From positions 1 through 42,701 of the forward strand of contig JAHHTK010000007.1 of assembly GCA_020024695.1 (NCBI GenBank): a stretch of DNA of 42,701 nt, written 5' to 3'. Source of the stretch: Ureaplasma sp. GTDB lineage: Bacteria > Bacillota_I > Bacilli_A > Mycoplasmatales > Mycoplasmoidaceae. Positions 1 through 7,124 of the stretch are shown one piece after another (the first letter of the stretch is position 1; the number at the start of each line of letters is the position of its first letter). The position numbers were made by a program, and so were the translations under genes. The notes under the pieces were generated by a model. That model had not been told where the DNA came from and ran no database searches. It saw only the letters and a program-made list of their open reading frames with translations.

Positions 1-373
1 TTTGAGAATCATAATAATAAATGGTTCCAAATTGTCGTGTATCAACATAACATAAAAACTTTCCATTACTTAATTTAAAAATTAAATGGATATGTTTGTT
101 ATCAAAATTAAAACTAGCATCCACCACATATCAACGGCCTTCCATTCTTAAATGGGAGACAAAGTGTTTATCATGACTAAAATTAAAAATAATATTTTTA
201 CCATAACGTTCAATATTAAGAATTTGTTCATGAACTAATTGTTGCACAAAAACTGGTGCACTAATATTTTTTAAGAATTTAGGACGAATGACTTGAATAG
301 CTTCAATTTCAAGATTCACAATATTTTTGTTTAAATAGGTCACGACCGTGGCCACTTCTGGTAATTCTGGCAT
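1..373 (-). CDS. fpg: Formamidopyrimidine-DNA glycosylase, N-terminal part (cut by window edge)
   Basis: Base-excision repair enzyme that removes 8-oxoguanine and formamidopyrimidines and nicks the abasic site. The N-terminus reads MPELPEVATVV, the family signature in which Pro2 (after Met removal) is the catalytic nucleophile; the usual Glu eight residues in is Ala here. The lysine-loop HLRMEGRW is recognisable and is followed by the family's RYxDxRxFG-type stretch, here YVDTRQFGTIYY, with W encoded by TGA. The C-terminal half, including the zinc finger, lies outside the window. The ATG at 373 follows an AAAGGGG ribosome site only 18 bases after the recU stop, so recU and fpg form one repair operon. 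Confidence 0.93.
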
Positions 374-391
374 GTGATCACCCCTTTACTA

Positions 392-925
392 CTAACTTAA
401 TTTTATGTGAAATTCCTTCTGTTTTAAGCTAAAATCCAGAAAACTTAAAATGTCAATGATGCCTGGGAGTCGAATCTCTAATAAAAACCCAATCTTTTTT
501 AATAATGGATAATCAATAGATTTAATTTGTTGTTGTTTTAAATTGTGGAGGGTTTGGTAAGGAATAGCAAAGATTTCATTCGTATTTAAAAAACTTAAAA
601 TAAGAAAGGCAATTCCATGATAATGATCAATATTGTGTAAGAATTCTCACTGGTGAGGTTTAATATTGGATAATAAAAACCGTTCTTTTAATGTTTGTTT
701 GGCTTCAAAACAAATAAAGATTCCTTGATAAATACCATAGTAATCAACGTCGTTTTTATAGTTAAGTTTTCCAACAATATCTTTGTTCACAATTTTAGTG
801 GGAGCGACAAATAAATTCTGCTTGCGAATCCAACAAATTTGATGGTCTCAATAGAATTTTAAAGTTTGATTAATGAATGTTTCTAGAAACATTCCTTTAT
901 TACTATTAATGTTTAAAAATCTCAT
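392..925 (-). CDS. recU: Holliday junction resolvase RecU
   Basis: 177-aa homologue of the Firmicutes/mollicute Holliday junction endonuclease RecU, which cleaves four-way junctions during recombinational repair. Visible family landmarks are the N-terminal NKGMFLE (family NRGMxLE), an aspartate in DVDYYGIYQG, the catalytic-core FEAKQT and the downstream NIKPHQWEFL segment. The start at 925 keeps residues upstream of GMFLE that other RecU proteins have; the internal Met would cut into the core. There is no Shine-Dalgarno before this ATG, and a TATATA box ends only five bases upstream, so the message may be leaderless. The gene is shorter at its N-terminus than the roughly 200-aa Bacillus protein. 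Confidence 0.9.
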
Positions 926-928
926 ACT

Positions 929-961
929 ACTATATAGCAAAAATTCTCAATTTTCCTGCAA
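929..961 (-). promoter_or_regulatory. Putative recU promoter (extended -10)
   Basis: On the minus strand TGCTATATA (extended -10) lies immediately before the recU ATG, with a possible -35 TTGCAG 19 bases further upstream. The -10 is so close to the start codon that transcription would begin at or next to the ATG. Confidence 0.45.
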
Positions 962-990
962 AATCAGCGAATTTTTTCGCATGTTTCAGT

Positions 991-996
991 TATAAT
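991..996 (+). promoter_or_regulatory. -10 box of tRNA-Thr(GGT)
   Basis: Perfect TATAAT ten bases before the mature 5' end of the tRNA. No convincing -35 hexamer is visible. Confidence 0.6.
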
Positions 997-1005
997 AATA
1001 CATGT

Positions 1006-1079
1006 GCCGATATAGTTCAATGGCAAAACGGGACAATGGTAATGTCCAGCTCTCAGTTCAATTCTGGGTATCGGCACCA
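1006..1079 (+). tRNA. tRNA-Thr (anticodon GGT)
   Basis: Seven-pair acceptor stem (GCCGATA with TATCGGC), discriminator A and encoded CCA. The anticodon stem GGACA/TGTCC encloses the loop ATGGTAA, so the anticodon is GGT. T-stem CTCAG/CTGGG with one G-T pair. The D-stem is only about three pairs, and position 32 is A rather than a pyrimidine, so the identity is slightly less sure than for the other tRNAs. Confidence 0.75.
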
Positions 1080-1090
1080 TCTTATCATTA

Positions 1091-1119
1091 ACATAGACAT
1101 TTGTCTATGTTTTTATTTT
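1091..1119 (+). terminator. Rho-independent terminator of tRNA-Thr
   Basis: Nine-base perfect stem ACATAGACA/TGTCTATGT with a two-base apex, followed by a T-rich run. It starts 11 bases after the tRNA CCA end. Confidence 0.85.
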
Positions 1120-1301
1120 GTCTTCAAAAGTAGTTTTGACTATTGAATAGATAGATTTTTTAAATTAAAACTCATAAATCAATCAAAACTTACTTTTCTT
1201 TAAAACCTCTTGGGTTTTCATAAACTTCAAATCTACGACCATGTTTTTGTTAAGTCACTTTTATCTTGCCTACATGGTTGTTTTTTTAATACAAAAAAGG
1301 C
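1120..1301. other. Gene-free stretch between tRNA-Thr and the tRNA cluster
   Basis: No open frame of note on either strand. Small inverted repeats are present: AAAACC/GGTTTT near 1202-1218, and ACCATG near 1238 with CATGGT near 1273 followed by a T-run. A small RNA is possible but I see no firm support. Confidence 0.4.
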
Positions 1302-1332
1302 AAACAAAAACCAGAACCATTTCTGATTCTGG
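1302..1332 (-). terminator. Terminator of the minus-strand tRNA cluster
   Basis: On the minus strand, CCAGAA (1327-1332) pairs with TTCTGG (1311-1316) across a ten-base loop and is followed by TTTTTGTTTG. It lies just beyond the last tRNA of the cluster. Confidence 0.75.
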
Positions 1333-1345
1333 TGAAATAATAAAG

Positions 1346-1430
1346 TGGTGCACATGGAGGGACTCAAACCCTCACTCGATGAAGAACTAGATCCTTAGTC
1401 TAGCGCGTCTATCAATTCCGCCACACGTGC
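1346..1430 (-). tRNA. tRNA-Leu (anticodon AAG)
   Basis: 85-nt class II tRNA with a long variable arm. Acceptor GCACGTG/CATGTGC, discriminator A, encoded CCA. Anticodon stem CTAGA/TCTAG with loop CTAAGGA gives AAG (A34 probably deaminated to inosine to read CUN codons). It is the last gene of the cluster and is separated from the other tRNA-Leu by a terminator-like hairpin. Confidence 0.85.
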
Positions 1431-1440
1431 AAAATCTATT

Positions 1441-1463
1441 AAAAAACGGTTGCAGAACAACCG
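1441..1463 (-). terminator. Terminator-like hairpin between the two tRNA-Leu genes
   Basis: On the minus strand CGGTTG (1458-1463 region) pairs with CAACCG (1447-1452 region) across five bases and is followed by six T. It could end most cluster transcripts before the last tRNA-Leu, or serve as a processing site. Confidence 0.6.
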
Positions 1464-1477
1464 GTAGGTACTCAAAC

Positions 1478-1562
1478 TGGTGCACATAAGAGGATTTGAA
1501 CCTCCACACTTCACAGTGACAGATCCTAAGTCTGCCGCGTCTACCAATTCCGCCATATGTGC
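1478..1562 (-). tRNA. tRNA-Leu (anticodon TAG)
   Basis: 85-nt class II tRNA. Acceptor GCACATA/TATGTGC, encoded CCA, anticodon loop CTTAGGA giving TAG, which can read the CUN box. The 5' half is close in sequence to the neighbouring tRNA-Leu(AAG), suggesting duplication. Confidence 0.9.
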
Positions 1563-1563
1563 G

Positions 1564-1639
1564 TGGTGCACCGTGAGGGGCTCGAACCCGCGACCCGATG
1601 ATTAAGAGTCATCTGCTCTACCAACTGAGCTAACGGTGC
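1564..1639 (-). tRNA. tRNA-Lys (anticodon CTT)
   Basis: 76 nt with encoded CCA. Anticodon stem GATGA/TCATC with loop CTCTTAA gives CTT for AAG codons. One base separates it from the tRNA-Leu(TAG) gene. Confidence 0.92.
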
Positions 1640-1647
1640 GACTAAAA

Positions 1648-1723
1648 TGGAGCCGGTTACAGGGCTCGAACCTGCAACCTACTGATTACGATTCAGTTGC
1701 TCTACCAATTGAGCTAAACCGGC
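1648..1723 (-). tRNA. tRNA-Thr (anticodon CGT)
   Basis: 76 nt. Acceptor GCCGGTT/AACCGGC, discriminator T, encoded CCA. Anticodon stem ACTGA/TCAGT with loop ATCGTAA gives CGT for ACG codons. With the GGT and TGT genes nearby, all threonine codons are read by genes in this window. Confidence 0.9.
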
Positions 1724-1754
1724 TCCACATAACAAGTTATGTAAAATGTTAGAA

Positions 1755-1830
1755 TGGTGCCGACAATAGGAATCGAACCTACCACCTACTGATTACAAGT
1801 CAGTTGCTCTACCGAATGAGCTATGTCGGC
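1755..1830 (-). tRNA. tRNA-Thr (anticodon TGT)
   Basis: 76 nt. Acceptor GCCGACA/TGTCGGC, encoded CCA. Anticodon stem ACTGA/TCAGT, loop CTTGTAA, anticodon TGT. Confidence 0.92.
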
Positions 1831-1831
1831 A

Positions 1832-1907
1832 TGGTGCGGTGTAAGGGACTCGAACCCCTGACCTCCTGCTTGTAAGGCAGAAGCTCTACCAACTGAGCTA
1901 ACACCGC
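1832..1907 (-). tRNA. tRNA-Val (anticodon TAC)
   Basis: 76 nt. Acceptor GCGGTGT/ACACCGC, encoded CCA, anticodon loop CTTACAA giving TAC. One base separates it from tRNA-Thr(TGT). Confidence 0.92.
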
Positions 1908-1942
1908 ATCAATGCTAGTGAATCACTAGCTTAAAAATAAAA

Positions 1943-2018
1943 TGGTGACGTGTACGGGACTCAAACCCGTGAATGCATGCGTGAAAGGCATGTGTGTTAA
2001 TCGCTTCACCAACACGCC
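1943..2018 (-). tRNA. tRNA-Glu (anticodon TTC)
   Basis: 76 nt. Acceptor GGCGTGT/ACACGTC including one G-T pair, discriminator A, encoded CCA. Anticodon loop CTTTCAC gives TTC. Confidence 0.92.
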
Positions 2019-2019
2019 A

Positions 2020-2094
2020 TGGCGGCTACTACAAGGATCGAACTTGTGACCAACCGGTTAACAGCCGGTTGCTCTACCGCTGAGCTAAGTAGCC
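2020..2094 (-). tRNA. tRNA-Asn (anticodon GTT)
   Basis: 75 nt. Acceptor GGCTACT/AGTAGCC, discriminator G, encoded CCA. Anticodon stem ACCGG/CCGGT with loop CTGTTAA gives GTT. It is the first gene of the minus-strand tRNA cluster. Confidence 0.93.
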
Positions 2095-2112
2095 ATTTGT
2101 TAATACGTATCA

Positions 2113-2142
2113 ATTATATACCATAGATAAGAATTTTGATAA
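2113..2142 (-). promoter_or_regulatory. Promoter of the tRNA cluster
   Basis: On the minus strand a perfect TATAAT lies 18 bases before tRNA-Asn, with TTATCA as a possible -35 at an 18-base spacing. Confidence 0.55.
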
Positions 2143-2253
2143 AAATTTCTTAAATTTTTAGAGGTATTGAACTGATTGTTGTTTTAACAAAGATAAGTAT
2201 ATATTATTTTTATAAAAAAAGCAATAAAAAGGTTGTATTTTTTGAAATTAAAT

Positions 2254-2279
2254 AAAAAAATTGGAATTTCTTCCAATTT
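2254..2279 (-). terminator. Terminator after the Bax-inhibitor-1-like gene
   Basis: On the minus strand AAATTGGAA pairs with TTCCAATTT across GAAA and runs into T residues, 20 bases after the stop codon of the upstream gene. Confidence 0.75.
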
Positions 2280-2298
2280 CGTTGTTTATTTAACAATT

Positions 2299-3108
2299 TT
2301 AGTTTCTAAAATTTCCAATTAACATTAAAACTCAATATAAAAGGTAAGAGAAGTCAGTCATTAATTGGATTCCATAATAAGCTTCAACTTTGTGGGCTTG
2401 GTTTGGTTCTAAAGCCATACTAAAGAATGGACTTTTACTAATCATAAAGAAATCTAACGCCACATACCCCATCGCAAAAATAGTAAATAATGGGGTGGTG
2501 ATCATTCATCATAAATTACCAGCTTCAACAAAGCCACTTGGATTTGGGGCCATGTAACCAAACCCCACGATTAATCAAAAGATTAAGTTTACAAAAATTA
2601 AAACTAGCATGCCAATGCCAATAATTTTTGCTAAACTAAACCCAACCTTATAACTCATCACAGACCCGATGATTCCCATTAAGGCAAACACAATTCCAGT
2701 TAACCCTAAAGCAAACGCCATTTCATAACCGTTATACATTCCCATGATGATTCCAAATGAACAACCTCAGAACATGATTTCAGCTAAATAGGTAATAATA
2801 ATTCTGGTTCAAGAGGCATTTTGAATATTAAATGATCAAGTCATCATTAAAACCATACCGATAATCATTCCGACAATCGCTAAGGCTCAAAAGATGCCAT
2901 AAAACATTTCATAGTTTTGGTTAAAGATTTGGGTTGGGTCATTATTAACTTGGCCTCAGCCAAAAGCAAAATAACTAATTAAAAAAGCGACTAAAGCGAC
3001 TAAAATAAAACCTCCGCCACCTCATAATAATGATTTACCAAGGGTGGCTGATTGGGTTTGATTGTAAGATGTAGTTGCTGGTTGCGTGTAACGTGCACTT
3101 ACTTTCAT
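2299..3108 (-). CDS. Bax inhibitor-1/YccA-like multi-spanning membrane protein
   Basis: 269-aa membrane protein with about seven hydrophobic helices after a short polar, Ser/Thr/Gln-rich N-terminus. The central part (EIMFWGCSFGIIMG, then FALGLTGIVFALMG and SYKVGFSLAK) follows the pattern of the BI-1/YccA (TMBIM) superfamily, whose members are pH-sensitive ion leak channels; several mollicutes carry one. Tryptophans are TGA. The start at 3108 is the first Met; a weak Shine-Dalgarno (AAGGAAT) precedes it. The gene is divergent from clpB and has its own downstream terminator, so it is monocistronic. Ligand and function here are unknown; the family call rests on pattern and topology only. Confidence 0.72.
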
Positions 3109-3190
3109 TGATTAATTCCTTATTTAATTCTTCTAAAACTTGCTTATTCACTAATAAGTAATAAAAATTATAGGATTTTTTAACTATTTT

Positions 3191-3219
3191 TAACTATTTC
3201 GTAAATTTAAAGTTAAAAT
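3191..3219 (+). promoter_or_regulatory. clpB promoter
   Basis: TAAAAT (3214-3219) with TAACTA at -35 and a 17-base spacer. The CIRCE operator begins two bases after the -10, over the expected transcription start. Confidence 0.5.
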
Positions 3220-3220
3220 A

Positions 3221-3247
3221 ATAGCACTCACACTCATAGAGTGCTAA
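3221..3247 (+). promoter_or_regulatory. CIRCE operator (HrcA binding site)
   Basis: Inverted repeat TAGCACTC - nine bases - GAGTGCTAA, matching the consensus TTAGCACTC-N9-GAGTGCTAA except for the first base of the left arm. It sits between the -10 and the clpB ribosome site, where bound HrcA blocks transcription. The window also encodes HrcA at 35259. This is the only CIRCE I found. Confidence 0.95.
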
Positions 3248-3280
3248 TACTTATTTTGAATGTAAGGGGGAAGGATTGCT

Positions 3281-5413
3281 ATGCAAATCAAACAAACAGG
3301 TGGTCAAGGTTTTGATGCCTTAAAAGAATTTGGTCGCAATATGAACCAAGAAGTTTTAGACGGACATTTAGATCCTGTCATTGGACGGGATGATGAAATC
3401 CGTCGGGTTATTGAAATCTTATCACGAAAAACTAAAAACAATCCCGTCTTAATTGGAGAACCAGGCGTGGGAAAAACCGCCATTGTTGAAGGGCTTGCCC
3501 AACGGATTGTACATAAAGATGTCCCTGAAAATTTGATGGACAAAACAATTTGAGAATTATCCTTAACAAGTTTAATTTCAGGTGCTAGTTACCAAGGCCA
3601 ATTTGAAGAACGTTTAAATAATGTTATTAAACAAGTCAAAGAATCAGATGGTAACATTATTTTATTTATTGACGAAATTCACCAATTAGTTGGTACTGGC
3701 CGTAGTGGTGGCGGTAGCATGGACGCTGCTAACATTTTAAAACCTATGATGGCTCGGGGCGAAATTAAAGTCATTGGGGCAACTACTTTAAATGAATACC
3801 GTGAAAATATTGAAAAAGATGCTGCTCTTGAAAGACGAATGACAAAAGTTTTAGTTGATGAACCAAGTAAACAAGAAGCGTTAACCATTATGCGTGGTTT
3901 AAAAGACCGTTGAGAAGTTTATCACGGGGTTAAAATTCATGACTCAGCTTTAGTAGCGGCTGTGGATTTATCCCAACGTTATATTACTGACCGTTATTTA
4001 CCAGATAAAGCAATTGACTTAGTTGATGAAGCTTGTGCTCGAGTTCAAACTGAAATGCAAAGTGTTCCTGTTGAATTAGATAGTGCTCGTCGAGAATTAT
4101 TACACTTAAATACTGAACGTGCTGCTCTTGAAAAAGAAACAGATGTTAAGAGTAAAGAACGTTTAGCCGAAGTAAAGAAATTGATTGACGAATTAACCAT
4201 TAAAAACACTGAATTAACTAAAAAGTGAAACGCTGAAAAAGCTTTAAGTGATGAAATCTTTAAATTAAGAGGTGACATTGAAAAAACTAAAGTGAAAGCT
4301 CAAGATTTCCAAATGGAATCCAACTTCGCTGAAGCTTCAAAATTACTTTATGTCGTCATTCCTCAAATGGAAAAGGACCTTGAAAAGAAAGAAGCTGACT
4401 TTAGAAGTAATCCAAACAACCTTTTAATTGATGCTGTTACTGATGTTCAAATTGGCGAAGTCATTTCTCGTGCAACAGGGATTCCATTAAACAAATTAGT
4501 AGAATCTGAAAAAGAAAAACTTTTACACTTAAGTGATCAATTAAGACAACGAGTTAAAGGTCAAGATAATGCCTTAGAATTGGTCAGCAACGCTGTTTTA
4601 AGAAGTCGTGCTGGAATTAATGATCCAAACCGTCCAATTGGTTCTTTCTTATTTTTAGGACCAACTGGGGTTGGGAAAACTGAAGTCGCTAAATCCTTAG
4701 CAATTGATTTATTTGACAGTGAAAAAGCCATTATTCGGTTTGACATGAGTGAATACATGGAAAAGCATACGGTTTCTAAATTAATCGGTGCTCCTCCAGG
4801 TTATGTTGGTTTTGATCAAGCAGGAGCCTTAACTGAAGCTATTCGTCGTAAACCATACTCTGTTGTTTTATTTGACGAAGTTGAAAAAGCTCACCCTGAT
4901 GTTTTAAATATTCTTTTACAAACCTTAGATGAAGGTTCTTTAAGAGATAGTCAAGGTCGTTGAATTAACTTTAAAAACACCATCATTATTATGACAAGTA
5001 ACATCGGGGCAACTGCAATTCTTGATGGTAATAAAGAACAAGCAATGGAAGAATTAAAAGCACGGGTGACACCAGAACTTTTAAACCGAATTGATGAAAT
5101 TGTTATCTTTAATCCATTAAGTGACGACACCATCGGCGAAATTGCTAAACGTATGCTTGGAGAATTAAGTGCTCGTTTAAGCGATGAAAGTTTCTATGTT
5201 AACTTTGATGATACAGTGGTTGCAACTGCTAAAGCTCGAGGTTATGATCCAATTTATGGAGCCCGTCCATTAAAACGTTGAATCCAAAAAGCCCTTGAAA
5301 ACCAATTAGCAACTGCTATTTTAGATGGTCAATTAGAAAAGAACATTCTTTATAGCATTGGTTATAATGTCAAAACTGATAAGTTGGTTTATACTAAATT
5401 AGGGGCTAAATAA
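3281..5413 (+). CDS. clpB: ATP-dependent disaggregase ClpB (short form without N-domain)
   Basis: 710-aa AAA+ chaperone that pulls proteins out of aggregates with DnaK. The first nucleotide-binding domain starts almost at once: Walker A GEPGVGKT is at residues 59-66. A coiled-coil middle domain rich in Lys/Glu follows (about residues 250-370), then a second ATPase domain with GPTGVGKT at 460-467 and the sequence VVLFDEVEKAHPD as Walker B. The substrate-binding N-terminal domain of about 145 residues found in full-length ClpB is absent, as in many mollicutes. A strong ribosome site (AAGGGGGAAGG) supports the ATG at 3281. Control by HrcA through the CIRCE just upstream is expected. TGA codes for all tryptophans. 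Confidence 0.97.
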
Positions 5414-5434
5414 TTTAGTCTTTAGTTTCATGAC

Positions 5435-5468
5435 AGACAGTTAGGTTTTTCTAACTGTCTTTTTCTTT
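5435..5468 (+). terminator. clpB terminator
   Basis: AGACAGTTAG/CTAACTGTCT ten-pair perfect stem with a six-base loop, followed by a T-run. Confidence 0.92.
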
Positions 5469-5519
5469 GCATTTACACTTTTTCTGAGTATCTTAAAGCA
5501 AGAAAAATGATTTTTTAGA

Positions 5520-5525
5520 TATAAT
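5520..5525 (+). promoter_or_regulatory. -10 box of rpsU
   Basis: Perfect TATAAT 32 bases before the start codon of rpsU; no clear -35 hexamer. Confidence 0.5.
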
Positions 5526-5557
5526 TAATACATTGTCTCGGAAAGGGGGTGAGTACA

Positions 5558-5800
5558 GTGGCAGACAAATATACACCTCGTGCTCGTGCACAAGACGGTA
5601 AACCATATATCAATTCAAACGTTTACAACGAAGTTATCGTTGGTAGTGATAAAAACGTTGAAGCAGCAATCCGTAAATTTAAACAAATTCACAACGTTGT
5701 AAGTAAAAAAGTAAGACAAAACAGCTACTACTTACGTCCAGGTTTAAGAGCTATGGAAAAATCAAAAGCTGCAACACAATTAAAGAAAAAATACCGTTAA
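5558..5800 (+). CDS. rpsU: Small ribosomal subunit protein bS21
   Basis: Small basic protein (about 80 aa) with the bS21 core: VEAAIRKFK, then basic and aromatic residues ending in a Lys/Arg-rich tail (KSKAATQLKKKYR). bS21 binds the 30S platform near the anti-Shine-Dalgarno and helps mRNA binding. I start it at GTG 5558 rather than the in-frame GTG at 5549, because the very strong ribosome site GGAAAGGGGG ends at 5549 and gives normal spacing to 5558. An N-terminal extension of about 25 residues before the core is longer than usual. Monocistronic with its own promoter and terminator. Confidence 0.85.
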   Translation: MADKYTPRARAQDGKPYINSNVYNEVIVGSDKNVEAAIRKFKQIHNVVSKKVRQNSYYLRPGLRAMEKSKAATQLKKKYR

Positions 5801-5807
5801 TTGATTA

Positions 5808-5836
5808 ATCTTGTCTTCTTGGACAAGATTTTTATT
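5808..5836 (+). terminator. rpsU terminator
   Basis: ATCTTGTC/GACAAGAT perfect eight-pair stem with a six-base loop, followed by TTTTATTTG. Confidence 0.9.
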
Positions 5837-5843
5837 TGCAAAC

Positions 5844-5880
5844 AAAAAAAGCAGGCTAGGTTCTAGGCTGCTTTTGTTTT
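5844..5880. terminator. Terminator of the 366-aa lipoprotein gene, bidirectional
   Basis: AGCAG and CTGCT arms with inner CTAG/CTAG pairs and a single mismatch. An A-run on the left and T-rich DNA on the right let it work on both strands; it lies 23 bases after the minus-strand lipoprotein stop. Confidence 0.8.
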
Positions 5881-5902
5881 GTCATGTTTTTAAATTTGTG
5901 AA

Positions 5903-7003
5903 TTATTTTGCAATTAGTTGAACAACGATTTCTTCTTTTTCTTTACCAGCATCACCTGGTTTTGAGTTATCTACAACTGGACCAGTGTCACCTTTGTCCA
6001 TGTTTGTTTCAATATCACTAATATGACTAAAGGTTAAAGTAAGAGTTGTTGAGATAAATGAGTTTTGTCCAACAAAGTTTGATGAATTACTTGGACTTTC
6101 TAACACATAAATTTTATTTTGATTAATTTTGTTGTTTTCAGTAATATTTCAACCAAAATCTCGTTGAGGACTTTCTACTACAGTGCCATCTTCTTGTGTT
6201 GTAGAACCAGTTACAATTGCATTATTTTGAGCTTCAATAGTATCTAATTTTGTTGGATGATCTGGTTCAGGTTTATCTTTATTTTCAGTAATAGTTGGTT
6301 TAGGTAAATAAAATGCTAATGATAATGTACTGTCAGCGTTTTTAACTAAAACTGGTGTAACATTAAAATTTAAACATTTGCAAGTACAAACATTTACAGT
6401 AGTTTCATTAGGATCAGATTCTTTTAAAGTTTTAGAATCTGTTCTTGTAAAACTAACGGTGCCACTTTGAGTTCCTTTTTCTACATCTGTGAAAGAAACG
6501 ACTGTTTTGCTTGATCTACCATTTACACTGCCACCATTGCTTTCTGAAGATAATTTTTCAGCAAATTTATTTAAATCAGTTTGAAATTGTTCAAAAGTAT
6601 AGTTATCTTTGACAAATTTATTAACAAGAGCGATTGCTCCAGCAAAAGTAGTAGTTTTATCTGCTTGAGCTTGAGCTTCTTCTTTAGTTAATTTTGGCTC
6701 ATCTTTTGATGGATTTTCTGGTTTTGGAATTACTGTGTCGTCTTTGTCATCAGTTCCTGAACCTGATTGAGAACTTGATTGTCCTTCTTCTTTATCACTT
6801 GTACCTGATGATTGTGAACCTGATTGTCCTTGTTCGCTTGGAGTTTCTGTTGTACTACCAGTTCCGCTATTAGGTTTATCGTTTGCTTCTGGTTTTGTAG
6901 TGTCTTCAGGTTTACATGAAGTTAAGACAACAGCTGTAGAAGCAACTGCTGCCATTGAGAGACCACTAGTTAATAAAATGGCCCCGAATTTCTTTAATTT
7001 CAT
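5903..7003 (-). CDS. Surface prolipoprotein with Ser/Gly/Gln-rich linker and a CTCKC cluster
   Basis: 366-aa predicted lipoprotein of unknown function. The signal peptide is Lys-rich then hydrophobic and ends in VVLTSC, so Cys30 would be lipidated and the mature protein held on the outer face of the membrane. Residues 31 to about 95 are a low-complexity linker rich in Ser, Gly, Gln, Thr, Asp and Glu. The remaining part is polar and contains VNVCTCKCLNF, three closely spaced cysteines that are unusual for a mollicute lipoprotein. The frame crosses one TGA codon (Trp, near 6147), so a standard-code reading would split it. It has its own promoter and terminator and is therefore monocistronic. 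Confidence 0.85.
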
Positions 7004-7034
7004 AAAATCTTTCTCCTTCTTAGAGGTTCTTAAT

Positions 7035-7062
7035 ATTATATGGATTTCTGATAAAGTTGCAA
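7035..7062 (-). promoter_or_regulatory. Promoter of the 366-aa lipoprotein gene
   Basis: On the minus strand TTGCAA, a 16-base spacer and TATAAT, followed by a short leader with AGAAGGAGA as the ribosome site. One of the best promoter matches in the window, which fits an abundant surface protein. Confidence 0.8.
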
Positions 7063-7082
7063 AATTTTAAGAGATTGAAAAA

Positions 7083-7110
7083 AAATTCCAAGCCTAAAAC
7101 TTGAGAATTT
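7083..7110 (-). terminator. fhs operon terminator
   Basis: On the minus strand AATTC-CAAG pairs with CTTGGAATT (one bulged T) and runs into eight T. It begins about 15 bases after the fhs stop codon. Confidence 0.65.
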
Positions 7111-7124
7111 TTCTTTTTTATTAA

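Noticed and set aside
3304..4278. Antisense ORFs across clpB
   Set aside because: Codon-shadow frames of a well-conserved gene, without promoters or ribosome sites.
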